Below the pieces are notes generated by a model that was not told where the DNA came from, did no database searches, and was given only the letters and a program-made list of their open reading frames with translations. From assembly GCA_005503335.1 (NCBI GenBank), contig SCMQ01000001.1, forward strand, positions 1 to 64,000: a DNA stretch of 64,000 nt, given 5' to 3'. Both the position numbers and the translations under genes were made by a program. The DNA is from Comamonadaceae bacterium 2FH. Lineage in GTDB: Bacteria > Pseudomonadota > Gammaproteobacteria > Burkholderiales > Burkholderiaceae_C. This document shows positions 1 to 9,407 of this stretch, piece after piece; within the stretch, counting starts at the first letter, position 1, and the number at the start of each line of letters is the position of its first letter.

Positions 1-11
1 GGTGGGGTCAT
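1..11 (-). CDS. pilR: PilR-like response regulator, first three codons only (partial)
   Basis: The first bases, read on the minus strand, give ATG ACC CCA, with the ATG overlapping the TGA stop of the upstream PilS-like kinase gene in an ATGA junction. The position and translational coupling fit a cognate response regulator such as PilR, which normally follows pilS. Only three codons lie inside the window, so the identity rests on context alone. Confidence 0.4.
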
Positions 12-1762
12 GGTCGGGCAGGCGCGCGGTCCTGGCGCGGGCGGGCGGAGGCGTCCGCGGCCGCGCCGGCACGCCGGAAGCTGACGAAGAATTCATTGCC
101 TTGCGCGGACCCGTCCGGCCTGCGGCGGCGCGTGCGCTCGTAGCCGATCGCGGCGCCGTGTCGTTCGCAGAGCTCGCGGCAGATGAACAGGCCAAGGCCG
201 CTGGAGCGGCTCTCGGACGAGAAGAAGGGCTCGAACAGATGGCGCTGCACCGCCGGCTCCAGCGGCACGCCGTCGCTCCAGACGCGCAGGCGCACGTCGC
301 CGCCGGCGCGCGCCTCGGTGCCGACCTGGATCGCGCCGCGTCCCGGCCCGGCGTAGCGCAGCGCGTTGTCCAGCAGGTTGATCAGCACGCGGCGCAGGTG
401 GTCGGGCGCGAAAGCCACCTGCGTGCCGGCGGCCTGCAGTTCCAGCGTGATGCGCTCGCTGCAGGCGTTCTGCTGCATCCATTCCTCGCAGGCGGTGGCC
501 GTGGTCTCGTCCAGCGGCGTGCTGACCGCCTGCGCGCCTCCGCCCTGCGGCTCGACCCGTGCCACGTCCAGGATGTCGTCGACGATCTGCGCCAGGCGCT
601 GCGCGTTCTGCTGCACCATGGCCGTGAGCTGCCTGTGCGCGGGCTGCGACAGGTCCTCGTCGAGCAGGGCGTTGGCCTGGGTGATGGCTGCCAGGGGATT
701 GCGTATCTCATGCGCCACCGCGGTCGACATGCGGCCCATGGCGGCCAGCTTCTCGGTGCGCAGGCGCGCCTCCATCTCTCGCAGGTCCTGCAGGAACACC
801 ACGCACAGGCCGCCGGAGGGGTTGTGCAGGGGCGCGGTCAGGCGGGTGCGCGCATGCAGCCGCCGCCGCGGCAGGCCGGTGTGGGAGATGCTCAGCTCGG
901 CCGTCTGGGCGTGTGCCGAGGCGAGGCTGAGCTGGGCCAATTCGGACAGCGGGCCCCAGGCGGCCTCGTCGCCGAGCGAGAAGGGCGGGTGCTTGGCGGG
1001 CCCGTTCCGGCCCAGCATCTGACGGGCCGAGGGGTTGGCGGCCCGCACCACGTTTTGGCTGTCGATCACCAGCACACCGTCGGTCAGGCTGTCGATCACC
1101 AGCTCGTTGACCAGGGTCTGCGCCCGCGCCTCCAGGCGGTTGCGCCGCGAGGCCCGCTCCTCGCGCACCAGGCGCGAGGCCAGCTGGTTGGTCAGGAAGG
1201 CCACGATGAACAGGCCGCTGCCGGCCAGGCCCGCCTGCAGGAAGCGCGTGGCCGTGTCCGCGTACTGCGCGGCGGCCGACTGCCACCAGGCGTCGGCCAG
1301 CAGCAGCAGGGTCACCGCGGCCGTGCTGCCCAGCGCCAGCGCGGCCGAACCCATGACCGAGGCGAGCAGCACCGGCAGGGCAAACAGCGGCGTGTAAGTG
1401 ATGCCGCCGGCCAGCAGGAACTGCAGCACCGAGAAAGCGACCACGTCCACGGCGATGGTCGAGGCCCACTGCGGATCGAAGCGCGGGCCGGGCGGCTGGG
1501 GCCGCGCCAGCAGCCGGACCAGGAGGGTGGCGCCGAGGTAGAGCAGGCACAGGCCGACCAGCCAGCCCGGCACCGCCCGGCCCAGGACGTAGATCGTGCC
1601 CTGCAGCAGCAGCAGCACGGCCGCGATCGCGACCCGCGCCGTCATGAAGCCGTGCCACAGGCGCCGGAAGGCTGGCGGGTCGGCGTACAGCGCGGACATG
1701 CGGTCCTGCGCCAGCGGACTGAGCCAGGAGGCTGCGCCGGCGCCGCGCGTCGTGCTGGTCAT
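8..1762 (-). CDS. pilS: PilS-like membrane sensor histidine kinase
   Basis: This 584-aa protein is the membrane sensor of a two-component system. Its N-terminal third is hydrophobic, with several membrane segments between about residues 40 and 195. A PAS-like stretch follows (about 220-325, with TDGVLVIDSQNVV). The HisKA phosphoacceptor is AHEIRNPLAA with His near residue 351, and the ATPase domain shows the N box LINLLDNALRYA and the G box SSGLGLFICREL. PilS senses pilin level and, with PilR and sigma-54, controls type IV pilin transcription. The ATG directly follows the TGA of the small upstream gene and the end overlaps the next start, so it sits in a minus-strand operon ccsA-like, PP0621-like, pilS, pilR. 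The architecture and order make PilS the best assignment; another PilS-like kinase cannot be excluded. Confidence 0.85.
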   Translation of the reverse strand: MTSTTRGAGAASWLSPLAQDRMSALYADPPAFRRLWHGFMTARVAIAAVLLLLQGTIYVLGRAVPGWLVGLCLLYLGATLLVRLLARPQPPGPRFDPQWASTIAVDVVAFSVLQFLLAGGITYTPLFALPVLLASVMGSAALALGSTAAVTLLLLADAWWQSAAAQYADTATRFLQAGLAGSGLFIVAFLTNQLASRLVREERASRRNRLEARAQTLVNELVIDSLTDGVLVIDSQNVVRAANPSARQMLGRNGPAKHPPFSLGDEAAWGPLSELAQLSLASAHAQTAELSISHTGLPRRRLHARTRLTAPLHNPSGGLCVVFLQDLREMEARLRTEKLAAMGRMSTAVAHEIRNPLAAITQANALLDEDLSQPAHRQLTAMVQQNAQRLAQIVDDILDVARVEPQGGGAQAVSTPLDETTATACEEWMQQNACSERITLELQAAGTQVAFAPDHLRRVLINLLDNALRYAGPGRGAIQVGTEARAGGDVRLRVWSDGVPLEPAVQRHLFEPFFSSESRSSGLGLFICRELCERHGAAIGYERTRRRRPDGSAQGNEFFVSFRRAGAAADASARPRQDRAPARP

Positions 1763-1996
1763 TCAGCCCTCGGCCTGCTGGCGGTGCGCCGCGCAGCAAT
1801 ACAGCCCGCGCCGACCTTGCACCGCCTCCGACTTGGGCAGGTGCAGGGCGCAGAGCGCGCAGCGCGTCATCTCCTGCGCGGCGGGTGGCTTGGTGCCGGT
1901 GTCGGGGGGCGGCGTCTGCCGCGAGGACAGCTGCCGGCTCTGGCGCCAGCCCCAGGCGCCGACCAGCACCACCAGCAGCACCAGCAGGTATTTCAT
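1763..1996 (-). CDS. PP0621-family small membrane-anchored protein
   Basis: This 77-aa protein begins [17 protein letters not shown], a single N-terminal membrane segment or uncleaved signal, and ends in a short Cys-rich domain (CALCALHLP, then YCCAAH), plausibly a metal site. The start is set by an ATGA overlap with the stop of the ccsA-like gene. Small proteins of this kind (PP0621 family) commonly sit between a CcsA-like gene and pilS in Burkholderiales. The function is unknown; the Cys/His content suggests zinc or another metal. Confidence 0.75.
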   Translation of the reverse strand: MKYLLVLLVVLVGAWGWRQSRQLSSRQTPPPDTGTKPPAAQEMTRCALCALHLPKSEAVQGRRGLYCCAAHRQQAEG

Positions 1997-2799
1997 GCGG
2001 CGGGCCCCAGCAGCACTTCCATCACGAAGCGTGAGCCGGCGTAGGCCAGCAGCAGCAGGCCGGCGCCGATGTAGAGCACGCGCACCGCGCGCCGGCCGCG
2101 CCAGCCGAAGCGCGAGCGGCCCACCAGCAGCGCGGCGAAGGCCAGCCAGGACAGCAGCGAGAACACGGTCTTGTGGTCCCACCGCCAGCGCGCGCCGCTG
2201 GCGCCATACAGCTGCTCGCCGAACAGCCAGCCGGCCACCAGCGTGGCCGACAGCAGCACGAAGCCGGCGGCGACGAAGCGGAAGGTCAGGCGTTCCAGCG
2301 TCAGCAGCGGCAGGCCGCTGTGCGCGTCGGCGGCCTGGCGGATCTGCTTCTCTGCGCGCGTCATCAGCCAGGCGTGCGCGACCGCCGCCGCGAACAGGCC
2401 GTAGGACGCGATGCCCAGCGCCCAGTGCAGCGGCAGCCAGGGCGAGGCCGAGGCGTGCAGCGGCTGGCCCGGAAACACCAGGGCCAGCAGCACGGCCACC
2501 GCACCCAGGCCGGCCAGGGCCCAGCGCGCGGTCAGCTGCGGAAACATCTGGCTTTCCACCACGTAGACCGTCAGCACCAGCCAGGCCGTGATCGACAGCG
2601 CGGGTGCGAAGCCGAAGCGCGGCGTCTCGCCGAGCAGGGCCCAGGCCAGCACCAGCGCGTGCAGCAGCCAGGCCAGCAGCAGCGCCGTCCGGGCGGTCGC
2701 GGCACCCAGCCGGGAGGCGGCGGCGGCCGGTACCGCATAGGCCGCGGCAGCGGCCGCGCTGAGCAGCAGGCTGACGGGGGACACACTGGCTAAAATCAT
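1993..2799 (-). CDS. CcsA/YpjD-type cytochrome c assembly protein
   Basis: This 268-aa integral membrane protein has about eight hydrophobic segments and belongs to the CcmC/CcsA/HemX superfamily used in cytochrome c maturation or haem handling. Typical elements are a conserved His in [12 protein letters not shown], a long hydrophobic run through residues 50-130, and [15 protein letters not shown] near residue 205 in the position of the family tryptophan-rich loop. It is the first gene of the minus-strand operon leading to pilS, and faces ffh across about 85 bp. In this order the gene is usually called cytochrome c biogenesis protein CcsA or YpjD. Whether it takes part in cytochrome c assembly here cannot be read from sequence. 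Confidence 0.8.
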   Translation of the reverse strand: MILASVSPVSLLLSAAAAAAYAVPAAAASRLGAATARTALLLAWLLHALVLAWALLGETPRFGFAPALSITAWLVLTVYVVESQMFPQLTARWALAGLGAVAVLLALVFPGQPLHASASPWLPLHWALGIASYGLFAAAVAHAWLMTRAEKQIRQAADAHSGLPLLTLERLTFRFVAAGFVLLSATLVAGWLFGEQLYGASGARWRWDHKTVFSLLSWLAFAALLVGRSRFGWRGRRAVRVLYIGAGLLLLAYAGSRFVMEVLLGPAA

Positions 2800-2884
2800 G
2801 GGTACAGTTTAGCGTTTCGCTTCTTCCGGCTGCCGCCGGCCCCAACCTCGTCCCGCCCGCCGGGAGTCCCCCCGGAACACCGCC

Positions 2885-4273
2885 ATGGCCTCCGCCCTTA
2901 CCGACAAACTCTCGCGCCTGGTCAAGCAGATCAGCGGCCAGGCGCGCATCACCGAATCCAATGTGGCCGACATGCTGCGCGAGGTGCGCATGGCCCTGCT
3001 GGAGGCCGACGTGGCCCTGCCCGTGGTGCGCGACTTCATCGCCCGCGTGAAGGAAAAGGCGCTGGGCCAGGAGGTCATGGGCTCGCTCAAGCCCGGCCAG
3101 GCCCTGGTCGGCATCGTCAACCGCGAACTTGCGGCGACCATGGGCGAAGGCATCAGCGACCTCAACCTCGCCACCCAGCCGCCTGCCGTGATCCTGATGG
3201 CCGGCCTGCAGGGCGCGGGCAAGACCACCACGGTCGCCAAGCTGGCCAAGCACCTGATAGAAAAGCGCAAGAAGAAGGTGCTGACGGTCTCGGGCGACGT
3301 TTACCGCCCGGCCGCCATCGAGCAGCTCAAGACCGTGACGGCCCAGGCCGGCGCCGAGTGGTTCCCGAGCTCGGCCGAGCAGAAGCCGCTGGACATCGCG
3401 CGCGCCGCGCTGGATCACGCGCGCCGCCATTATTTCGACGTGCTGCTGGTCGACACGGCCGGCCGCCTGGCGATCGACGAGGCGCTGATGCGCGAGATCC
3501 GCGAGCTGCACGCGGCGCTGAACCCGGTCGAGACCCTGTTCGTGGTCGACGCCATGCAGGGCCAGGACGCGGCCAACACCGCCAAGGCCTTCAAGGACGC
3601 GCTGCCGCTCACCGGCATCGTGCTGACCAAGACCGACGGCGACTCGCGCGGCGGCGCGGCGCTGTCGGTGCGACAGATCACCGGCGCGCCGATCAAGTTC
3701 GCCGGTGTCAGCGAGAAGATCGACGGCCTGGAGGTGTTCGACGCCGAGCGCCATGCGGGACGCATCCTGGGCATGGGCGACATCGTGGCCCTGGTCGAGC
3801 AGGTCACGGCCGGCGTGGACATGGAGGCCGCGCAGAAGCTGGCGGCCAAGGTCAAGAGCGGGGCCGGCTTCGACCTCAACGACTTCCTGGCCCAGATCCA
3901 GCAGATGAAGCAGATGGGCGGCCTGTCCAGCCTGATGGACAAGCTGCCGGCGCAGATGGCGGCCAAGGCCAGCGAGGCCGACCTCTCGCGCGCCGAGAAG
4001 GACATCGCGCGCAAGCAGGGCATCATCCACAGCATGACGCCGCTGGAGCGGCGCAAGCCCGAGCTGCTCAAGGCCACGCGCAAGCGCCGCATCGCCGCCG
4101 GCGCCGGCGTGCAGGTGCAGGAGGTCAACCGCCTGCTCAAGGAATTCGAGCAGATGCAGGAGATGATGAAGAAGATGAAGGGCGGCGGCCTGATGAAAAT
4201 GATGAAGCGCATGGGCGGCATGAAGGGCATGGGCGGCCTCGGGGGCGGCGGTTTCCCCGGTCTGCCGCGCTGA
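2885..4273 (+). CDS. ffh: signal recognition particle GTPase Ffh
   Basis: This 462-aa protein is the SRP54 homologue that binds 4.5S RNA and signal sequences of nascent membrane proteins and docks with FtsY. The N domain occupies about residues 1-85. The G domain has the P-loop [10 protein letters not shown] near residue 110, [12 protein letters not shown] (G3) and [12 protein letters not shown] (G4 region). The M domain is Met-rich and ends in [15 protein letters not shown] and a Gly-rich tail. Length and motif order are normal. It is divergent from the ccsA-like gene and followed 20 bp later by a cyclotransferase-like gene. Confidence 0.98.
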   Translation: MASALTDKLSRLVKQISGQARITESNVADMLREVRMALLEADVALPVVRDFIARVKEKALGQEVMGSLKPGQALVGIVNRELAATMGEGISDLNLATQPPAVILMAGLQGAGKTTTVAKLAKHLIEKRKKKVLTVSGDVYRPAAIEQLKTVTAQAGAEWFPSSAEQKPLDIARAALDHARRHYFDVLLVDTAGRLAIDEALMREIRELHAALNPVETLFVVDAMQGQDAANTAKAFKDALPLTGIVLTKTDGDSRGGAALSVRQITGAPIKFAGVSEKIDGLEVFDAERHAGRILGMGDIVALVEQVTAGVDMEAAQKLAAKVKSGAGFDLNDFLAQIQQMKQMGGLSSLMDKLPAQMAAKASEADLSRAEKDIARKQGIIHSMTPLERRKPELLKATRKRRIAAGAGVQVQEVNRLLKEFEQMQEMMKKMKGGGLMKMMKRMGGMKGMGGLGGGGFPGLPR

Positions 4274-4293
4274 GCCTGCTGGCTGCGCGGCGC

Positions 4294-4686
4294 ATGCGCG
4301 ACCTGCTGTTCGTCTACGGCACCCTGCTGCCCGGCCTCAGGCTCCATGCGGCCATGCAGGGCGGCTTGCCGCGCGGCCCGGCAAGCTGCGAAGGACGGCT
4401 GTTCGACCTCGGCGACTACCCCGGCCTGCGGCCGGGGCCGGGCCGGGTGATCGGCGAGCTCTACGAGGTCGACGATGCCCTGCTGGCGCGGCTCGACGCG
4501 GTCGAGGAATACCAGCCGGCCGATCCCGCCGCCTCGCTGTACCTGCGCCAGCGCGTCGCAGTGCAGAGGCGGGTGGATGGCGCAACGGTCCAGGCCTGGG
4601 CCTATCTCTACAACCGCAGCGCCGCAGGCTGCGCCCGCATCCCGCACGGCGACTACTGGCGCTACCTCAGCGAGCGCGGCGGCTGA
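4294..4686 (+). CDS. gamma-glutamylcyclotransferase-fold protein (AIG2/YtfP-like)
   Basis: This 130-aa protein carries the family hallmark [12 protein letters not shown] at its N-terminus, followed by [12 protein letters not shown] and a conserved acidic turn (LDAVEEYQP) with the Glu in the usual catalytic position. Members cyclise gamma-glutamyl amines or act in gamma-glutamyl-amine repair; the substrate here is unknown. The reading frame stays open upstream through ffh, so the start is chosen at [10 protein letters not shown], where homology begins. It lies 20 bp after ffh and is probably co-transcribed. Its last 25 bp overlap the end of the convergent membrane-protein gene. Confidence 0.8.
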   Translation: MRDLLFVYGTLLPGLRLHAAMQGGLPRGPASCEGRLFDLGDYPGLRPGPGRVIGELYEVDDALLARLDAVEEYQPADPAASLYLRQRVAVQRRVDGATVQAWAYLYNRSAAGCARIPHGDYWRYLSERGG

Positions 4687-5518
4687 GCGGGCGCAGTTGA
4701 AAGCTCATTTAATCCGATAGCTTCACGCACGAATGCCGATTCGTCCATCACGCCCTGAGATGTTGTGCCGCACAACTTTTTTTTGTTGATGTCGGAAACG
4801 TATCGAAGAGTCGCCAGTGTTTGGCCATCACGGCGATCGGACACGATCAAATCTACCTGGCGCAGATGGAAGTCTTTGTCTGAAGACCCAGCGGTTGAAA
4901 TCTTGTAGCGGACAAGTGCGTCCGCGGTCAGTTCGGTGATGCCGAGATGGGGGGCGTTATTCCCGTTTGAAAGCCGCACGTATGAGAAATTGCTGCTGCC
5001 CGGACAACCTACGTTGACTCCGCAGCGAACTTCTGTGAATTCAATCGCCGACGGAAACGCCGGCATGTGATAGCCGCTTGACATGATTCGTCCGCTTGAT
5101 GCGACTTGAAACGTGTTCAAGAACGGTCGTGCACTTCCCTCCCAGTCGTAAGCGATTGAATGAACGGGATTTGCCGGTTTTGCCAAGAATCTGGGACCAG
5201 CGGATTTGCATGCAAGCTGGAACTCTGGTGAGGGCGATTTGAGGTCGCTTACTGCCAGAGCTCCCAGCTTGACAGCCATGCCCACAAGGCCGGCTGCCGG
5301 CCACGTCAAAAATGCAATAAGCAGACCGACATCGTTCTTGCCTCGCGCGCACATGGCCCAAGACGCATACGTGAAAGACAGTGTCCAGATTCCTCCAAGG
5401 ATGAAGAAAAGCCAGCCATTTCCTTCACTTCCGCTGCCGGGGCTGCCGCGAGCATTGAAGAGGCAATCAAGCCGCCGACATTGAGTAGAGTAAGTAAAAA
5501 GACGCCAATTTGTGCCAT
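4662..5518 (-). pseudogene. frameshifted membrane-protein gene of unknown function
   Basis: Two minus-strand frames must be joined to give one sensible protein. The 5' part starts at 5518 (MAQIGVFLLTLLNVGGLIAS, a membrane segment) with a strong GGGAGGAG ribosome site just upstream. The rest continues in another frame (GWLFFILGGIWTLSFTYASW, then LIAFLTWPAAGLVGMAVKLG, then a polar C-terminal domain with CKSAGP, VRCGVNVGCPGSS and KKKLCGTTS). Restoring one C to the C4 run at 5439-5442 would join them into about 285 aa with three membrane segments and a Cys-containing domain. No family is recognised. Base composition is visibly lower in GC than the neighbours, which suggests acquired DNA. Sequencing error and true decay are both possible. 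Reading from the alternative upstream start at 5606 gives a longer frame but has no ribosome site and loses the first helix. Confidence 0.6.
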
Positions 5519-5580
5519 GTTCTCCTCCCTTGCTCAGGTGTCCGAATTTCTGTTGTTGGGTCGCACTTGTGCGCGCCACA

Positions 5581-5698
5581 CTGACACCGTACATGATAGG
5601 CATCATGACACTGTTGTCTGATTGCTTTCTCTCGCTCTACCCGTCGAATTCGGGTGGGTTGATGCACTGACTCATGCCCAAGCTATGAACGGTGTCAG
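5581..5698. repeat. pair of 14-bp inverted repeats
   Basis: CTGACACCGTACAT at 5581-5594 is mirrored by ATGAACGGTGTCAG at 5685-5698, with one mismatch and about 90 bp between. It lies between the low-GC membrane-protein gene and miaB. It could be the footprint of a small mobile element or simply a regulatory inverted repeat. No target duplication could be assigned. Confidence 0.4.
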
Positions 5699-5712
5699 AC
5701 TGTGCAGTGGAA

Positions 5713-7062
5713 TCAGCTGACGGGTGAATCCACCATTACTACCCGGCCGCGCAGCGAATGCGGCAGCGCCTCGGTGATCGTTACCTCGATCATCTGGCCC
5801 ACCAGGCGCGCCGCATTCGGACCGCCGGGGAAGTTGACGATGCGGTTGCACTCGGTGCGGCCCATCAGCTCGTTCGGGTCCTTGCGCGAAGGGCCCTCGA
5901 CCAGGATGCGCTGCAGCGTGCCGACGCGGCTCGCGCTGATGCGGCGCACGTTGTCCTCGATCGCGGCCTGCAGCTGCTGCAGCCGCTTGAGCTTCACCTC
6001 GTGCGGCGTGTCGTCTTGCAGGTTAGCCGCCGGCGTGCCGGGGCGCGGACTGAAGATGAAGCTGAACGAGGCGTCGTAGCCCACGTCGGCGATCAGCTTC
6101 ATCATCTTCTGGAAGTCCTCCTCGGTCTCGCCGGGGAAGCCGACGATGAAGTCCGAGCTCAGCGAGAGCTCGGGGCGGATCGCGCGCAGCTTGCGGATCG
6201 TGCTCTTGTACTCCATGGCCGTGTAGCCGCGCTTCATGGCCATCAGGATGCGGTCAGAGCCATGCTGCACCGGCAGGTGCAGGTGGCTCACCAGCTGCGG
6301 CACGCTGGCGTAGACCTCGATCAGGCGCTGGGTGAACTCGTTGGGGTGGCTGGTCGTATAGCGTATGCGCTCGATGCCGGGAATCTCGGCCACATACTCG
6401 ATCAGCAGGGCGAAGTCGGCGATCTCGGCCGTTTCACCCATCTTGCCGCGGTAGGCATTGACGTTCTGGCCCAGCAGGGTCACTTCCTTGACGCCCTGGT
6501 CGGCCAGGCCCGCGATCTCGACCAGCACGTCGTCGAAGGGGCGGCTGACCTCCTCGCCGCGCGTGTAGGGCACGACGCAGTAGCTGCAGTACTTGCTGCA
6601 GCCCTCCATGATGGAGACGAAGGCGCTTGCGCCCTCGACGCGCGCGGGCGGCAGGTGGTCGAACTTCTCGATCTCGGGGAAGCTGATGTCCACCTGGGGT
6701 CTGGCCTGGCGCTCGCGCGCGGCCAGCAGCTCGGGCAGGCGGTGCAGGGTCTGCGGGCCGAACACCACGTCCACGTAGGGCGCGCGCGCGATGATGGCCT
6801 CGCCCTCCTGGCTGGCGACGCAGCCGCCGACGCCGATCAGCACGCCCTTTTGCTTGAGGTGCTTGACCCGGCCCAGGTCGGAGAACACCTTCTCCTGCGC
6901 CTTCTCGCGCACCGAGCAGGTGTTGAACAGGATCAGGTCGGCTTCTTCCACGTTGTTGGTGGGCTCGTAGCCCTGGGCGGCGTGCATCACGTCGGCCATC
7001 TTGTCCGAGTCGTACTCGTTCATCTGGCAGCCGAAGGTTTTGATGAAGACTTTCTTGGTCAT
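5713..7062 (-). CDS. miaB: tRNA-2-methylthio-N6-dimethylallyladenosine synthase MiaB
   Basis: This 449-aa radical SAM methylthiotransferase adds the 2-methylthio group to i6A37 of tRNAs reading UNN codons. The N-terminal UPF0004 domain has the three Cys for the auxiliary cluster in [22 protein letters not shown] and GVGGCVASQ. The radical SAM CxxxCxxC is GCSKYCSYC near residue 155, and a C-terminal TRAM domain follows ([12 protein letters not shown] to the end). The frame is open far upstream; the start is placed at [13 protein letters not shown], where the conserved protein begins. It precedes no obvious partner and reads toward the low-GC patch. Confidence 0.97.
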   Translation of the reverse strand: MTKKVFIKTFGCQMNEYDSDKMADVMHAAQGYEPTNNVEEADLILFNTCSVREKAQEKVFSDLGRVKHLKQKGVLIGVGGCVASQEGEAIIARAPYVDVVFGPQTLHRLPELLAARERQARPQVDISFPEIEKFDHLPPARVEGASAFVSIMEGCSKYCSYCVVPYTRGEEVSRPFDDVLVEIAGLADQGVKEVTLLGQNVNAYRGKMGETAEIADFALLIEYVAEIPGIERIRYTTSHPNEFTQRLIEVYASVPQLVSHLHLPVQHGSDRILMAMKRGYTAMEYKSTIRKLRAIRPELSLSSDFIVGFPGETEEDFQKMMKLIADVGYDASFSFIFSPRPGTPAANLQDDTPHEVKLKRLQQLQAAIEDNVRRISASRVGTLQRILVEGPSRKDPNELMGRTECNRIVNFPGGPNAARLVGQMIEVTITEALPHSLRGRVVMVDSPVS

Positions 7063-7139
7063 GGGGGCCTCGTGCGATAGGCGGTCAAATGGGAAGGGCG
7101 CCGCGCCGGTGCGGCGTCGGGGCTCTCGGGCCCGGTGCT

Positions 7140-7592
7140 TCAGCGCTGGGGCAGGCCCGGTAGCAGGTGGTAGGGCGTCTTGCCGTCGTCGCGCGGCGAC
7201 TGGCCGCTTTCCGAGCCGAACAGGAAGTTGCGCACGGAGCGGGCGCCGGCGCGCTTTTCGCGCGCCTCCTCGGCGCTCAGGATCCAGACCTCGTGCAGCA
7301 GGCCGGCGCCGTCGCGCCGGTAGTTCACCGTCAGCTCCTGGCCGACCAGGGTGGCCGAGAGGGCCAGCAGGTTCTGCGTGTCGCGGATGCGCGCGCCCGG
7401 GGCGAGGCGGTCGGCCCGGCCGTCGAGCAGCACCTCGGGCGGCGCCGTCACCACCAGTGTGCCGCGCAGGGCGTTGGCCGGGAAAGGCCGGCTTTCGGCC
7501 TGGGCCGCGACGGGCAAGGCCAGGGCGGCCGCCAGCGCGAGGCCGGCGGAGCCTTGAAGGAGGGTTGAAAAAGACTTCAGGCAGCGGTTCAT
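7140..7592 (-). CDS. exported protein of unknown function
   Basis: This 150-aa protein starts [20 protein letters not shown] and has a clear Sec signal ending in AAQAES at about residue 33, so it is probably periplasmic. The mature part contains [25 protein letters not shown] and a C-terminal basic region. No catalytic motif is recognised. Such short exported proteins are common next to miaB in this order, but the role is unknown. The frame is open upstream to 7811; the start was placed at the signal peptide. Confidence 0.7.
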   Translation of the reverse strand: MNRCLKSFSTLLQGSAGLALAAALALPVAAQAESRPFPANALRGTLVVTAPPEVLLDGRADRLAPGARIRDTQNLLALSATLVGQELTVNYRRDGAGLLHEVWILSAEEAREKRAGARSVRNFLFGSESGQSPRDDGKTPYHLLPGLPQR

Positions 7593-7786
7593 GGTATCTG
7601 TCCAGAGGCTGTGCGTGCGCAAGTGTATCCGCGCGCGCAGCGGTGCGAGCGCGCAAGGTCTTGGGAACCCGGCGGCCCGGCCGGCGCTCGCCAAAGGCCC
7701 CGCTACCCGCAGCGGCATGGGCTGGAGCGAAACCCGGTGGCGGTGCACAATGCTTGGCTCCTGCACAGCTCGGCTAGGAGGTCCAG

Positions 7787-8089
7787 ATGGCATTGACGCA
7801 CGATCAGGCAATCGAGGTCGCGGTCTACGTGCTGCACCACTCCGGCGAGGACCGGCGCATCACCTCGGGGGAGATCATGAACCGGGCGATCGAGCCGGCC
7901 CTGCGCGCCCACTGGCTGCAAAAGGGCATCGAACTGCCCTGGGACCCGGCCGAGGACCGGCAGGGTTTCGCGCAGACTCTGACGCACAGGCTCAAACACC
8001 ATGTGAGCCAGACGCCGGCCCACGAGCGCGTCGTGGAAGGCTCGGAGCAGGGCTGGGCGCTGGGGCCTGGCGCCAAGCGCCGCCCCTAG
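7787..8089 (+). CDS. small protein of unknown function
   Basis: This 100-aa soluble protein (MALTHDQAIEVAVYVLHHSG...) has a near-consensus ribosome site (AGGAGGTCCAG) immediately before its ATG, which supports real translation. It is hydrophilic, with no signal or membrane segment and no recognised domain. It is divergent from the exported-protein gene and about 50 bp before a DUF72 gene, with which it may be co-transcribed. Confidence 0.6.
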   Translation: MALTHDQAIEVAVYVLHHSGEDRRITSGEIMNRAIEPALRAHWLQKGIELPWDPAEDRQGFAQTLTHRLKHHVSQTPAHERVVEGSEQGWALGPGAKRRP

Positions 8090-8138
8090 GGCCGCAGCCG
8101 GCCCGGGGGCGGGAGGCCCCGGATCGGAAACGTCGCGC

Positions 8139-9050
8139 ATGGGCATCCTCGTCGGCACCGCCTCCTGGACGGACAAGTCGCTGATAGCCTGCGGACGCTT
8201 CTACCCGCCCGAGGCCAGGACGCCCGAGGCGCGGCTGCGCCACTACGCCTCGATCTTTCCACTGGTCGAGGTGGACAGTAGCTACTACGCCCTGCCCAGC
8301 GCGGCCACGGCCCAGCTCTGGGCCGAGCGCACTCCGGCGCACTTCGTCTTCAACGTCAAGGCCTTCAGGCTGTTCACCGGCCACGCGACCGAAACCAAGG
8401 TGCTGCCCAAGGACATCCAGCAGACGCTGGGTGCCAGCCGCCGGCTCTACGACCGGGCGGTGCCGCCCGAGGTGCAGGCCGAGCTGTGGCGGCGCTTCGT
8501 CGAGGCGCTGGCGCCGTTGCGCCATGCGGGCAAGCTGGGCCTGGCGCATTTTCAGTTCCCGCCGTGGGTGGTGTGCAACCGGGAGGGCCGCGAGCGGGTT
8601 CGGAGCTGCGTCGAGCACATGGCCGGCCATGTCTGCAGCATCGAGTTTCGCCATCGCTCCTGGTGGCGCGACGCGGAGCGCAGCGCGGGCACCCTGGCCT
8701 TTCTGCGCGAGCTGGGCACGGTGCACACGGTGGTCGACGGGCCGCAGGGCGCCGACAACAGCGTGCCCGCCGTGTGGGAGGTCACGCATCCCGATTACGT
8801 GCTGCTGCGCCTGCATGGGCGCAATGCCCCGGCCTACAACCAGCCGGCCGCCTCGGCGGCCGAGCGCTTCGATTACGACTACAGCGAGCAGGAACTGCGC
8901 GAACTCGTGGCCGAGGCCGTACGCCTGGCCTACAAGGCGAGGAACGCGCATGTGGTCTTCAACAACTGCGAGGAGGACAAGGGCCAGCGCAACGGCGCGA
9001 CGTTCATGAAGCTGCTGGCAGGCCGAGCCCAGGCGGGCGGCATGTCTTGA
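8139..9050 (+). CDS. DUF72 (YecE-like) family protein
   Basis: This 303-aa protein matches the DUF72/YecE family by its opening ILVGTASWTDKSLI, the stretch FPLVEVDSSYYALPS, HFVFNVKAFRLFTGH, and the C-terminal AHVVFNNCEEDKGQRNG. The fold is a TIM barrel with a conserved acidic/aromatic pocket; no reaction is established. The length is normal. It is followed by a hairpin terminator 23 bp after its stop. Confidence 0.85.
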   Translation: MGILVGTASWTDKSLIACGRFYPPEARTPEARLRHYASIFPLVEVDSSYYALPSAATAQLWAERTPAHFVFNVKAFRLFTGHATETKVLPKDIQQTLGASRRLYDRAVPPEVQAELWRRFVEALAPLRHAGKLGLAHFQFPPWVVCNREGRERVRSCVEHMAGHVCSIEFRHRSWWRDAERSAGTLAFLRELGTVHTVVDGPQGADNSVPAVWEVTHPDYVLLRLHGRNAPAYNQPAASAAERFDYDYSEQELRELVAEAVRLAYKARNAHVVFNNCEEDKGQRNGATFMKLLAGRAQAGGMS

Positions 9051-9073
9051 CCGCCTGGTGGCTGGAAACGAAA

Positions 9074-9104
9074 AAACCCCGCCACCTTTCGGATAGCGGG
9101 GTTT
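9074..9104. terminator. bidirectional Rho-independent terminator
   Basis: A 9-bp perfect stem, AAACCCCGC at 9074-9082 pairing with GCGGGGTTT at 9096-9104, has a 13-base loop. Plus-strand transcripts continue into a T-rich run (CCTTGTTGTTGTT); minus-strand transcripts meet an uninterrupted run of six Ts. It ends the DUF72 gene and may also stop transcription from the cyclase side. Confidence 0.85.
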
Positions 9105-9407
9105 CCTTGTTGTTGTTCTGGTGGCGCTTCACGGATGCGCCCCCAAAATCCCTGGATTTTCCAGAAAAGTCATTGAAATCAATGGCTTGTGAGCGTGCCT
9201 GCCGTACCGGTTTGCCGGCTGATGCACCACCTAAGTGTACCGGACTGGGACACGTTGAACCGCTCTCACCGCACGGACCATGCGATGGGCGGGCTCATTT
9301 CTGGAGCCGAAATTTGGGCAGAAAGCGTCCTCGATTGTTCCTGCCTGCCGAACGGGTGTAACAGAGAACACATTGCAAAGCCCGGATTGGGGCCTTGCCT
9401 GCAAGCT
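9105..9407. other. intergenic stretch without a recognised gene
   Basis: About 300 bp between the terminator and the end of the cyclase gene. The only structure seen is a short perfect dyad AAAATCC-CT-GGATTTT at 9145-9160. No convincing coding sequence was found on either strand. Confidence 0.5.

Noticed and set aside
2-2044. Long plus-strand open frame opposite pilS and its upstream gene
   Set aside because: High-GC antisense shadow: Arg/Gln/Gly-rich, no ribosome site or family, while the minus strand encodes clear motifs.
5758-7080. 440-residue plus-strand open frame
   Set aside because: Antisense shadow of miaB.
9145-9160. AAAATCC-CT-GGATTTT dyad as a second terminator
   Set aside because: A two-base loop cannot form and the shortened hairpin is weak; the stronger terminator lies just upstream.
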